A stretch of 11,760 bases of DNA from Globobulimina sp. (lineage: Eukaryota; Foraminifera; Rotaliida): the NCBI GenBank assembly GCA_003354225.1, contig PIVH01000013.1:1-11760 (forward strand), written 5' to 3'. Below the pieces are notes generated by a model, which saw only the letters and a program-made list of their open reading frames with translations, was not told the origin of the DNA and ran no database searches. A program made the translations under genes and the position numbers. Each line of letters begins with the position of its first letter. Within the stretch, counting starts at the first letter, position 1. Shown here one piece after another: positions 1 to 6,909 of this stretch.

Positions 1-35
1 TTATAAACCAATACCCAACTATGTCATATATTCAG

Positions 36-84
36 ATGCATAACTCCGAATGCAAATGCATAACTCCGAATGCATAACTCCGAA
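36..84. repeat. Three direct copies of a 15-bp motif
   Basis: The 15-mer ATGCATAACTCCGAA occurs exactly at 36-50, 56-70 and 70-84; the last two abut, sharing one base, and the first pair is spaced by five bases. The motif starts with the palindrome ATGCAT. It lies beyond the recombinase stop codon, so in or just outside the 3' terminal region of the retrotransposon, where YR elements carry short repeats used in replication and integration. A role is inferred from position only. Confidence 0.7.
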
Positions 85-162
85 TATATGCAGAGTATAA
101 AGACCAAATACCACTCGTTCTCCACTCGCCAATCGTTACCGACTGAGAGAGATTCAATTAGA

Positions 163-168
163 TTTATT
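163..168 (-). terminator. Candidate polyadenylation signal of the retrotransposon
   Basis: The minus strand reads AATAAA here, about 52 nt past the recombinase stop codon. It is the only clear AATAAA I noticed shortly downstream of the last retrotransposon gene. In AT-rich DNA this hexamer is common by chance, so the call rests on its position. Confidence 0.35.
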
Positions 169-206
169 CATAAATAAAATTAATATCAAGCAGTCAATCA
201 TTCCTA

Positions 207-238
207 CTTTCGGAATATTTTATAAAAGATTCGGAAAG
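207..238 (-). other. Hairpin over the recombinase stop codon
   Basis: Arms of ten bases (207-216 and 229-238, CTTTCGGAAT and ATTCGGAAAG) are complementary except at one position, with a 12-base AT-rich loop that contains the TAA stop of the recombinase. It may shape the 3' end of the mRNA or be a by-product of terminal repeat structure. Function is unknown. Confidence 0.35.
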
Positions 239-1386
239 AAGCATTTACTTTTTTTCTTTCTATAAGCACTCCATTCACAGAGTCTCCTGGTTTTTTCCTT
301 GATGGCGTCCTTTGTCTTCTTGTTTTTGACGACCATCTTACTTAAACGTTTTTTGATAATATCCTCAAAAAATCTCGATTTAAATAAATTTAAATCTCCT
401 AAACCTAAATCAATCGCTATCATTTGATGTAAATGATGCGGTTCCATCTTCTTCTCATATTTTATCATTGTTTTTAAGGAGTCCCATCCGGCGATATGCA
501 TTCTATTGACTTGGGATACTCCTCTTGCTTTGGCATTAAAATTGCCACCACTCCTAAAGCCATGGGATGCCCAATCCTTTGGGTCCATGCCCACTTTGGC
601 ACAACATTCTTTTATTTTTTTATTTAACTTTGGATAAGTTAAAAAGGTCTTATTCTTGAATAAGAATAGCCTCTGGTCCACCTCCCAACAATTTTTCCTC
701 CATTTATATAATTTGGTCATCTCACACATGCAACAAACTTCGCCAAATTGGCATAAATGGAAGATCGGGGCTGATTGCAAGCGGCCATATTTATTCGTTT
801 TCGAAAAATTAAAAACAAATATGGCGCTTCTGTCTGAGTCTTGGGGAATATGCGAGCCATTCTCAAAAATAATATTTCCGACTCGAAGGCCATCCAAATT
901 TTCCCGTATGACCTCATCGCTCCTTCTCAATGTGTTATGAGATAATGTGAATACTGAGCGATAAACTTGGTTGTCAAATACATCCGGAGTCAATACTTTG
1001 TCAAACCAAAGAGCAATGATCTCCGAAGTAATTAATCTGGAGCCTGTTCCCGGAGGCTTCTCAATATCCCTTCCTTTGTACATTCCATGCAAAAAAGGCA
1101 TGGCTTTCATATCAACTCTCAATGGGATGTTAAAGCTTCCAATGGCCAAATCACGGATGGCGTACGTATGGTTGCGTACTGTTTTTGAGGCCAAATCGTT
1201 AACCATAAATTTATAAGCAGCATATAACTGCAATCTCTCTTGAGTCCAAATGAATGGATCGAAATCGTATAAATCACAAAAATTCTTCCATTGCAATTTA
1301 TGTCCCGTCCATAGTTTAATGGTTTGGGCCTCTAACCTCTTTTCATTTAATTCGACGCAATAGTCCCAAAGTACTGCGAGAGAGGG
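220..1386 (-). CDS. Tyrosine recombinase (integrase) of the retrotransposon
   Basis: This enzyme would integrate the circular DNA form of the element by strand cutting through a phosphotyrosine. Counting from the TTG at 1296, the catalytic set is present: the box I arginine in TLRRSDEVI (Arg124 or Arg125), the hairpin lysine in FSKTNKYG (Lys166), box II HGFR (His245, Arg248), Trp271 in AGWDS and the nucleophile Tyr280 in MIKYEK, nine residues after the Trp as expected. A basic, lysine-rich tail follows. The frame has no ATG near its start: it is open from 1386, just after a TAG at 1387-1389, and residues 1386 to 1297 (including RLEAQTIKLW) fit an N-terminal DNA-binding domain, so the TTG at 1296 is not a likely start. 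Splicing from an upstream exon, for example the ATG-AGA at 1481-1486 joined to 1386 in phase 0, would supply the start. The product is sure; the start is not. Confidence 0.88.
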   Translation of the reverse strand, partial: PSLAVLWDYCVELNEKRLEAQTIKLWTGHKLQWKNFCDLYDFDPFIWTQERLQLYAAYKFMVNDLASKTVRNHTYAIRDLAIGSFNIPLRVDMKAMPFLHGMYKGRDIEKPPGTGSRLITSEIIALWFDKVLTPDVFDNQVYRSVFTLSHNTLRRSDEVIRENLDGLRVGNIIFENGSHIPQDSDRSAIFVFNFSKTNKYGRLQSAPIFHLCQFGEVCCMCEMTKLYKWRKNCWEVDQRLFLFKNKTFLTYPKLNKKIKECCAKVGMDPKDWASHGFRSGGNFNAKARGVSQVNRMHIAGWDSLKTMIKYEKKMEPHHLHQMIAIDLGLGDLNLFKSRFFEDIIKKRLSKMVVKNKKTKDAIKEKTRRLCEWSAYRKKKSKCFFPNLL

Positions 1387-1480
1387 CTATATAGAGTAAA
1401 AAGCACGAGACGCAAAGTAAGTAACTCAGACTAAATAAATCAAAGTGTTTAAAAATAAAAACAAAAACTTTGTGTCAAAC
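1387..1480 (-). other. Candidate intron before the recombinase exon
   Basis: On the coding strand this 94-nt stretch starts with GTTTGA and ends with a pyrimidine-rich run and ATATAG, directly before the first sense codon of the recombinase frame. The upstream bases 1481-1486 read ATG AGA, which joins in phase 0. It holds in-frame stops, so it must be removed or bypassed. The acceptor is convincing; the donor is one of several possible, and others could lie inside the RT gene. Confidence 0.4.
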
Positions 1481-1504
1481 TCTCATGCAAGCGGTCTCTC
1501 CATG

Positions 1505-3448
1505 TCACTTTTGTGGACTTTGGGAAGGAGGTATGTATCGCTGATATTTACAACATTTATCCCATTCTCTATCACAAACAATGTGTTTTTTATGCAAAAG
1601 CAAATGCATTTTCAGTTCCCAGCATTGTAATAGCTGATCGATAATATTGTGGCAATTCGTGGGATGATGAGTTAAGTCGAAATCCAATGTATCTCTGAAC
1701 GGAAGACCTCTGGAGAGGCCGTCTGCGGTGGGATTTCTAATCCCGGCCACGTGTAAACCAAAAATTAAAAATGAAGCATCCAGAGCCAAATCACAGAAAA
1801 AACGCATTAATTCTGTCAAATCTGGCCTTTTTAAGCAGGCGCATCGCTTGATGATGATATGAACGGCAGGCTTATTATCACAATAAAACAGCGCGATTTT
1901 ATTACGAAGTTGATCTACGTATAAAATCGCTGCTGCCACAACACCCAAAAGTTCCAAGAAAGTGATGTCTGGCTTAATAGGCCACATTTGGTATCTTGGG
2001 AAATTCTCCCAAAATGCAGCAAAAAATAATCCATTTGGGACATGAACGTAACCGCCGACACCTGCTTTGGTTGCAGCATCCGTATAAATAACAATATCAC
2101 ATCTATCGACGATGTTGTCTTTGGAAATGAGAAGCCACTCAAAAGGTATCTTGTTATACTTTTTGGTGCTTAAAATCCTCTGTAACGTACGCAAATCGCT
2201 CAGATTTTTGCGTGTACCTCTAACCCACGTCCGGTCGTATTTAGGTTTCCCGTTTTCGATATGGAAAGGGACGTTAATCAATAGTTCGAGAGAGCGGATG
2301 TAAGGAATGGCGTTACGGAAAACGAGTTGAACGCTCCTTACCTGACCGGAGGTGGACTGCATTCGTTTCAGAGGTATCCAGGCATTGTTCACTATGTCAA
2401 TGATAGCAACAGCGATCGAAGCCAAATATTTAGATAGCCGCTTCGCTGTGACATGTAAAAGTCGGTGTTGGCAGCCAAAAATATAACCGATATAAATGAG
2501 GGAGCGTGTGGGCAATGTGATTTTTCTGGGCTGGGCTGGAATACCCAATAAATGCCACCACCATTTGGTATGTTCTAACTGTAAATAAGCCATTCTCTTT
2601 GTTTTTGCTCCTCCCATAAAATCATCCATATAATTTTTTAATAAACAGTGTCGGATATTATTCACAAACCGAACGAATATCAATTCATAGTCATTCACAA
2701 GGATCCAATTCACGGCTTCAGCAAATTGGGAGTATAGGTTGGAGGCACTGGCCATGCCCATTGTGAGTGATATGTAAAAAAATGAAATGCCGCACATTTT
2801 TATGCCTAAATTCGGGGTGAAATCGGAACGGATCGGCACTGAGAAATAAGCCATAAAGGCATCAATTGCCCAAAGCCATTGTAAATCACATTCAATGATT
2901 GTGGAAACAATCTCTTTTATTTTTAAAAATGAAACATAAACTTCATCTTTACCAATAAAGTTATTGTATGCCGTGCCTTTGTCTAAGTTGAAAGAGAGGT
3001 TGACCAACATGCGATATTTATCAGTTTCCAACTTGTAAAATATCGGCCAAATATGGAGTTTTACAGAACGGCCGAAGTGTTGTTGGGCGGCTTTATCACT
3101 GAAAAAAGGGCCCATAATCCTTCGGTGACTCAACAGTTTTAACATTTTTTCTAGGCCAGCTTTTATTTCCGGAATAGAGGCTTTGTAGTTTTCAGAGGCT
3201 CCGACACAATCTACTTCGTTGGCAGTCACCACCCAGCCGTCTCTATTGAAATTAATAACCTTTGATGCATAGGATTGGTCCGGGTGATTGCGGAGACCGT
3301 ATTTCCAAGCAATCAAATCATTAAACCAATCCTTGCGCTCTAAGATCGGTGAGGTTTTTCTTAATTTCTTAATTAGAGGCTTGATGAGGGGATGATTCAA
3401 TACAAATGGATCCGTATCAAAGTATTTATCAGTGAGTAACGACGACAT
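1505..3448 (-). CDS. Reverse transcriptase-RNase H polyprotein
   Basis: This 647-residue protein copies the element's RNA into DNA and degrades the RNA strand. Numbering from the preceding TTG codon, the RT domain covers about 90-330, with motif A aspartate Asp197 (WAIDAFMAYFSVPI) and motif C YMDD at 274-277. RNase H covers about 450-585 with all four acidic residues: Asp458 (VIYTDAA), Glu500 (TFLELL), Asp525 (FYCDNKP) and Asp577 (NPTADGLSRG). The ADGLSR ending and the motif A context are typical of DIRS-like and related YR elements. Only about 70 residues follow, rich in Cys and His, too short for the methyltransferase that many DIRS elements carry. The ATG at 3448 is the first in a frame open from 3484, so the start is reasonable. 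It lies about 70 nt downstream of the tandem hairpins. No frameshift or missing active-site residue was seen. Confidence 0.93.
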   Translation of the reverse strand: MSSLLTDKYFDTDPFVLNHPLIKPLIKKLRKTSPILERKDWFNDLIAWKYGLRNHPDQSYASKVINFNRDGWVVTANEVDCVGASENYKASIPEIKAGLEKMLKLLSHRRIMGPFFSDKAAQQHFGRSVKLHIWPIFYKLETDKYRMLVNLSFNLDKGTAYNNFIGKDEVYVSFLKIKEIVSTIIECDLQWLWAIDAFMAYFSVPIRSDFTPNLGIKMCGISFFYISLTMGMASASNLYSQFAEAVNWILVNDYELIFVRFVNNIRHCLLKNYMDDFMGGAKTKRMAYLQLEHTKWWWHLLGIPAQPRKITLPTRSLIYIGYIFGCQHRLLHVTAKRLSKYLASIAVAIIDIVNNAWIPLKRMQSTSGQVRSVQLVFRNAIPYIRSLELLINVPFHIENGKPKYDRTWVRGTRKNLSDLRTLQRILSTKKYNKIPFEWLLISKDNIVDRCDIVIYTDAATKAGVGGYVHVPNGLFFAAFWENFPRYQMWPIKPDITFLELLGVVAAAILYVDQLRNKIALFYCDNKPAVHIIIKRCACLKRPDLTELMRFFCDLALDASFLIFGLHVAGIRNPTADGLSRGLPFRDTLDFDLTHHPTNCHNIIDQLLQCWELKMHLLLHKKHIVCDREWDKCCKYQRYIPPSQSPQK

Positions 3449-3880
3449 CAAACTAAATAAAAATACTTGACTAAAAAACTTGATTTACAAAAATGTAAAC
3501 AAAAAAAACTTGAATTACAAAATCTGCAAAAACTGTCCGCTCTGACAAAACGGGTGGACACTTTTTGCACTGAAACGACTCATAATCTGCAAAAACTGTC
3601 CACTCTGACAAAGCGGGTGGACACTTTTTGCACTGAAACGACTCATAATCTGCAAAAACTGTCCGCTCTGACAAAGCGGGCGGACACTTTTTGCACTGAA
3701 ACGACTCATAATAAAACTAGGTTATGAATAAAATGGTTTTTTTGTTTTAGCAGAGACTAAAATGAGACCAGGAGATTGCGAGAAGGAAAACGTGAATACG
3801 CAAATAAAATCAAGGACCCCAACAACGAATGAATGGGTGAGTCAAAATCGAATCAAAGAATACATTAAAACTTTGATGAG
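3449..3880 (-). other. Spacer between Gag-like and RT genes
   Basis: About 430 nt separate the second Gag-like stop from the RT start. The middle is filled by three 63-bp hairpin units (3521-3709); the rest is AT-rich with homopolymer runs and no supported gene. The short open frames through the repeats exist only because 63 is a multiple of three. On the mRNA sense strand the block is leader sequence upstream of RT, and could carry a promoter, splice sites or a translation element. Confidence 0.6.
3521..3709. repeat. Three tandem 63-bp units, each a long hairpin
   Basis: Units lie at 3521-3583, 3584-3646 and 3647-3709 with no gap and differ at only three positions (unit positions 19, 30 and 35). 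Each unit holds an inverted repeat: TGCAAAAA, a C·C mismatch, then seven bases, pairing back over a 13-base loop (hairpins at 3525-3569, 3588-3632, 3651-3695). Unit positions 19 and 35 face each other in the stem and vary together: G·T in unit 1, A-T in unit 2, G-C in unit 3. The third variable site is in the loop. This preserves pairing and suggests selection for structure, in RNA or single-stranded DNA. The role is unknown. Confidence 0.9.
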
Positions 3881-4435
3881 TCAATGTCCTTTTTGCTCCT
3901 TTCCCTTTTTCGGTCCATTATCATTCCACCAAGGATGGGTATAAACACATCCATCTCTCTTACACTCCTCTTTTTTCCTATCCACATTACAACGTCCATC
4001 GTTGCCATTGCTGAAACCTCCACGGCCTCTGCCTCTTCCTCTGCCTCTACCTCTGGCGCCTCCTCTACCTCTGGAGTTGGGAAAATAACCACCTCCATGG
4101 TTTCCACCACCAAAATTCCCGTTCTGAGGGGCGGCGTTTCCGTCGCCTCTGTTCCGTCTGGCTTTGGCATTGAAGGCGGAGTTATCTACCTTTCTCTGGA
4201 TAAACTCCGGCTTCATTAAGTCACCAAAGCGGACCATCTCGGCATATTCCTGGAACGTGGTGGCGTATCTGTCCAAGCACGCGGCGTCGCAGATAGCCTG
4301 CGCCCTACCTTCGTAAAACCTGGGGGCCGAAAATAATAACAACTTCGAGATCGTTGCCATCGCGACCAAAGTATCAACGACGTGGTCGCCCCACCAACTG
4401 TTGAGCTTATCCATCATATCGTTCAACGTCTCCAT
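3881..4435 (-). CDS. Gag-like protein 2, RG-rich with CCCH zinc knuckle
   Basis: This 184-residue protein looks like a nucleocapsid: an RNA-binding packaging protein. Residues 1-90 are a folded-looking, helix-prone part with WW at 14-15. Residues 100-146 are Gly/Arg/Asn-rich, with an uninterrupted RG dipeptide run near 121-139. A zinc-binding pattern follows: Cys149-x8-Cys158-x4-Cys163-x3-His167, close to CCCH fingers found in Gag proteins of several retroelements. A basic tail ends the protein. The ATG at 4435 overlaps the stop of the upstream Gag-like gene by one base (TAATG), so translation may be coupled by termination and reinitiation. I cannot assign it to a named Gag family. The nucleocapsid role is inferred from the RG tract, the finger and the position between Gag-like 1 and RT. 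Confidence 0.75.
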   Translation of the reverse strand: METLNDMMDKLNSWWGDHVVDTLVAMATISKLLLFSAPRFYEGRAQAICDAACLDRYATTFQEYAEMVRFGDLMKPEFIQRKVDNSAFNAKARRNRGDGNAAPQNGNFGGGNHGGGYFPNSRGRGGARGRGRGRGRGRGGFSNGNDGRCNVDRKKEECKRDGCVYTHPWWNDNGPKKGKEQKGH

Positions 4436-4437
4436 TA
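4433..4437 (-). promoter_or_regulatory. TAATG stop-start overlap coupling two Gag-like genes
   Basis: The coding strand reads TAATG: TAA ends Gag-like 1 (4437-4435) and ATG (4435-4433) begins Gag-like 2. Such overlaps support termination-reinitiation in some viruses and non-LTR elements. Whether this one does is inference. Confidence 0.5.
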
Positions 4438-5753
4438 AGTCGGCAGGCCAACCTGCTTCGTCAAGTTCTTGGCGGACTTCCTGTTCGCCGTGACCGCGGC
4501 CCTCTTGACCACCTCCGTCCTCCGTAATAAAACGCCTAAAAACATCATCACCATCGAAGAATCCATGTCCGGCCGTACGAGCTTCTTGCCGGAGTCCGAG
4601 AAATTCTTGTTCCTCGCGGCTGAGAAATTCAAGAGGACCACCAAAGCCTTCTTCGTGACTTCGTCGGTGTTTTTATTTAAAATATCATGCAGGTCACCAC
4701 CAGTAAGGTCCGCTGGAGCTTGCTTGATCAAAGCCTTCCTGGCGGCAGCCTTTCTCTTTTTCATCGAATAACCTTCATCATCACTCGAAGAAGAGGAGGC
4801 CTCGGACCAACGTCTCTTTCTCGACCCTGTCTTCCTCCTCTTGGTCCGCGACTGGCGGTCTTGCCTGTCCTGGGCAGCGTCGAGCAACTGCTGCTGCATA
4901 ATCTGGAGGGCTAGACCCTGGTCCTTGCGCAACTGGCTCAGTCCTGCTGTGGCGTCATTGCCTTTTTTCAATAATAAAGCAAAGGCCTTCGCCATTTCAT
5001 CTGACATGCCTAACGAGGCCGCCATCGCATTAGCTTCTTCTGGCAAAATCTCTACATCCGTGTCCGGATCGCTTTCAACTGCCGGGGAAACTGCAATGCG
5101 ACTGTCGTCCGAGTCACCATCCTCCACTTTGCTCTTCGCCGCCTCTTTTAAGTCCGCTTCGCGTTTCTTGCGCCTCGCTTCTTTCTCTGCGGCATTCCTC
5201 TTCGTATTCTCCATCCATTCTACGGCCTTGGCGTGGTCTTTCTTAGCCTGCGCTTTGGCCTTCGCCTTGGCCTTCTCCTCGGCCTTCTTCTTCTTAACCT
5301 CTCTCTTCTCTCTCGCAGCCGCCACCTTTGCTGCCACTTCTTCTGCAGACAAAGCACCGTCGGCCACGACATCATCGCTTTTCTCATCTCCGTGTTTCTT
5401 CGGGGTCGCCGGAGTATCACTCTCCGCCCCCGGATGCACGAGGTCTAACTCGTCATCTCGCTCTTTGCCATCTTCCTTAGCTGGACAGCCTGGCACTTTG
5501 GCAGTTAACGCATCCGCTAACTCCAACTCCTAAGTAGCACACAAGACACCGTCAGTACACTGTACTCGACCATGGTATCCCTGCGCGACTCGGACCCACG
5601 TCAAAGCGAAAAACGAGGGTTACCGAGTCAGCAAACCGTGAAAGGATAAACAGAAAAATAAATAAAGCAGACCTTTTTCTTGTCCTTATTCTTCTTAGTC
5701 ACCCTCGTTGTTGCCTTCTTATTCTTATTCTTCAAGTTGAGCGGGTCTTCCAT
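4435..5753 (-). CDS. Gag-like protein 1, Lys/Ala-rich, two exons
   Basis: Exon 2 (5529-4435) encodes about 364 residues but has no usable ATG: the frame opens directly after a TAG whose AG is a good splice acceptor. A candidate exon 1 at 5753-5673 starts ATG GAA GAC, is lysine-rich, and ends AAG|GT; it joins exon 2 in phase 0, giving about 391 residues. Counting from the TTG at 5526, residues 61-135 are a Lys/Ala/Glu helix likely to form a coiled coil; 227-240 (TKRRKTGSRKRRW region) resembles a nuclear localisation signal; 244-251 is a Ser/Asp patch like a CK2 site; 280-355 is a helical C-terminus. No zinc finger is present; that lies on the next protein. The first position upstream of RT and the composition suggest a structural Gag protein, but I recognise no family. 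Base composition is visibly GC-richer than RT and recombinase. Confidence 0.65.
5530..5672 (-). other. Probable intron in Gag-like gene 1
   Basis: On the coding strand this 143-nt stretch begins GTCTGC, contains a branch-like TACTGAC about 30 nt from the end, and ends in a pyrimidine-rich run and CTTAG. The flanking codons join in phase 0. It has stops in the Gag frame. The donor is weaker than the acceptor. An ATG in strong context (ACCATGG) lies inside but reads out of frame with Gag. Confidence 0.55.
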
Positions 5754-5762
5754 CACATGCAG

Positions 5763-6789
5763 GAAAGCAAACATTGCAAGAAGATAAAGTGAGAATTGAT
5801 ATGGAATTAAAACTAACTGAACACGAAAGAAATAGTTTAAAAAGTGATCAAGAAGTAATGTCTAAATCGTATTCAATGTTAGAAGATAATTATACATTTT
5901 CAGTGAAACAAAGTACTGATTTAAAATCAATGAATGATGACTTACAAAGCTCACTCGATACAATCTCAAACGATTTATCATTAGAAAGAGCACAAAGCAA
6001 CGGTCAAAACGAAAGAATTCAGAAATTAACAAAATTTATACAAGAGTATAAAAGGACAAATAGCGAGTTAAGGAATAAAAATGAACAGCAAAACAAACAA
6101 ATTACAGATTTACAATGTCAACATCGCCAAAATCAAACTCAAGTTGAGTCTTACTGCAAATTAACATAGTTTTTGCATGTTTAATATTAAATATAATTAA
6201 AATATAAATTAATTCAGATTGAAAGTTTAAAATGTGAGTTAGAGCAAAGAACTGATGAAATAAACAAATTACATCAAGAACTGGGAGTTGTGGGCAGTCG
6301 TTTCAGTGCAATCGGCAATACGTCTTATCGCGTACGAGCTGGTCGTGAATCTGTCAGCTATGATACCAATATATTTAGATTTAAAAGAAGAGCATCGATC
6401 GCCTCATTGATGGCAGAAACGTCACATAATTAGATAACGATTTATCTGCAAATGCCATAATGGATTCTGATGAGGAACCGCGTAAAGATGAAGTAATTGG
6501 TTTGCGTGAGTTTGTGAATGCACTTAATTTTCCAAATGTGTCTGCAGTTACAAATATTGATGAAGATTTTGAAACATTTGGGCCAAAATTGAAGGATATT
6601 GGTCATGTAAATTTAGATGGATTAAAAAGAAAACATTTTAGTTTAATGTCAGAGTTGAAAAAAGAATTGGAAGATATTTCAAATACTTTTAAAACAGATA
6701 GTTATGATTGTAAACAAACATTAGTCAAGAAACGGAAAACTAACACGAATGTGCTTGGTTTCAATTGGTTTGGATTTTGTTTGTGGTGA
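5763..6789 (+). pseudogene. Coiled-coil gene copy A, 5'-truncated and frame-broken
   Basis: This is a paralogue of the gene at 6910-8694. An open stretch from about 5763 to 6142 aligns with exons 2 and 3 of that gene (for example DLKSMNDDLQSSLDT against HLKSINNQYVGYIDELKSSLDT, and KLTKFIQEYK against QLTKFIAKYK). A GT-AG intron (6143-6217) lies where copy B has its third intron, both in phase 0. The next exon (6218-6433) then hits TAG at 6431, while the rest of the homology continues in another frame to 6789, including KRKHF and LVKKRK motifs shared with copy B. The part matching copy B exon 1 is absent; the retrotransposon sits there instead. I see no start codon. It is most likely a pseudogene, although an unrecognised intron could rescue the frame break and the lost 5' end could lie elsewhere. 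Function unknown. Confidence 0.6.
6143..6217 (+). other. Intron in copy A
   Basis: The 75-nt stretch begins GTTGAG after CAA and ends AATTCAG. It is AT-rich with stops in frame. Its position and phase (0) match the 7991-8055 intron of copy B, so it predates the duplication. Confidence 0.7.
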
Positions 6790-6909
6790 TCAAAATATGC
6801 GGTGAATGCAATGAAAATGTTTTTTGAATTGAATTTTCGTTTTAGTTGTATATGTTGTTCTGTATTTTAACTATTTTTACCGTTTTTTCAAAAAACTTTA
6901 CTGTGGTCA

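Larger units (their letters stand above)
1..5765 (-). mobile_element. DIRS/Ngaro-type tyrosine-recombinase retrotransposon
   Basis: Four minus-strand frames lie in retroelement order: two Gag-like proteins, RT-RNase H, then tyrosine recombinase. RT-RNase H joined to a tyrosine recombinase, without aspartic protease or DDE integrase, is the hallmark of YR retrotransposons (DIRS, PAT, Ngaro, VIPER), which integrate a circular intermediate and make no target-site duplication. All catalytic residues of RT, RNase H and recombinase are visible and the frames are long and unbroken, so the copy looks recent. No methyltransferase domain follows RNase H, unlike typical DIRS elements, which points towards an Ngaro-like layout. 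I could not find the diagnostic terminal or split direct repeats: the 3' end may run off the left edge and the 5' end seems truncated or very short. The right boundary is uncertain, between 5754 and 5774, where homology of the plus-strand coiled-coil gene begins. Confidence 0.85.

Noticed and set aside
220-1386. Stand-alone Crypton (recombinase-only transposon)
   Set aside because: The recombinase is directly downstream of RT-RNase H in the same orientation, and the box II and nucleophile spacing fits YR retrotransposons equally well.
3521-3709. CRISPR-like array
   Set aside because: Units abut with no variable spacers, and the context is a eukaryotic retrotransposon.
3467-3727. Short open frames on both strands through the 63-bp repeats, giving repeated peptides
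   Set aside because: They arise because the unit is a multiple of three without stops; structure, not coding, explains the changes between units.
4841-5533. A 230-codon plus-strand open frame rich in Ser/Ala/Leu opposite Gag-like gene 1
   Set aside because: It is the mirror of the Lys/Ala-rich coding frame; its composition follows from the opposite strand and it shows no domain.
1-5765. Split direct repeats or inverted terminal repeats with an internal complementary region
   Set aside because: I compared the left end, the inter-gene gaps and the right end by eye and found only short matches (6 to 8 bases), not enough to call.
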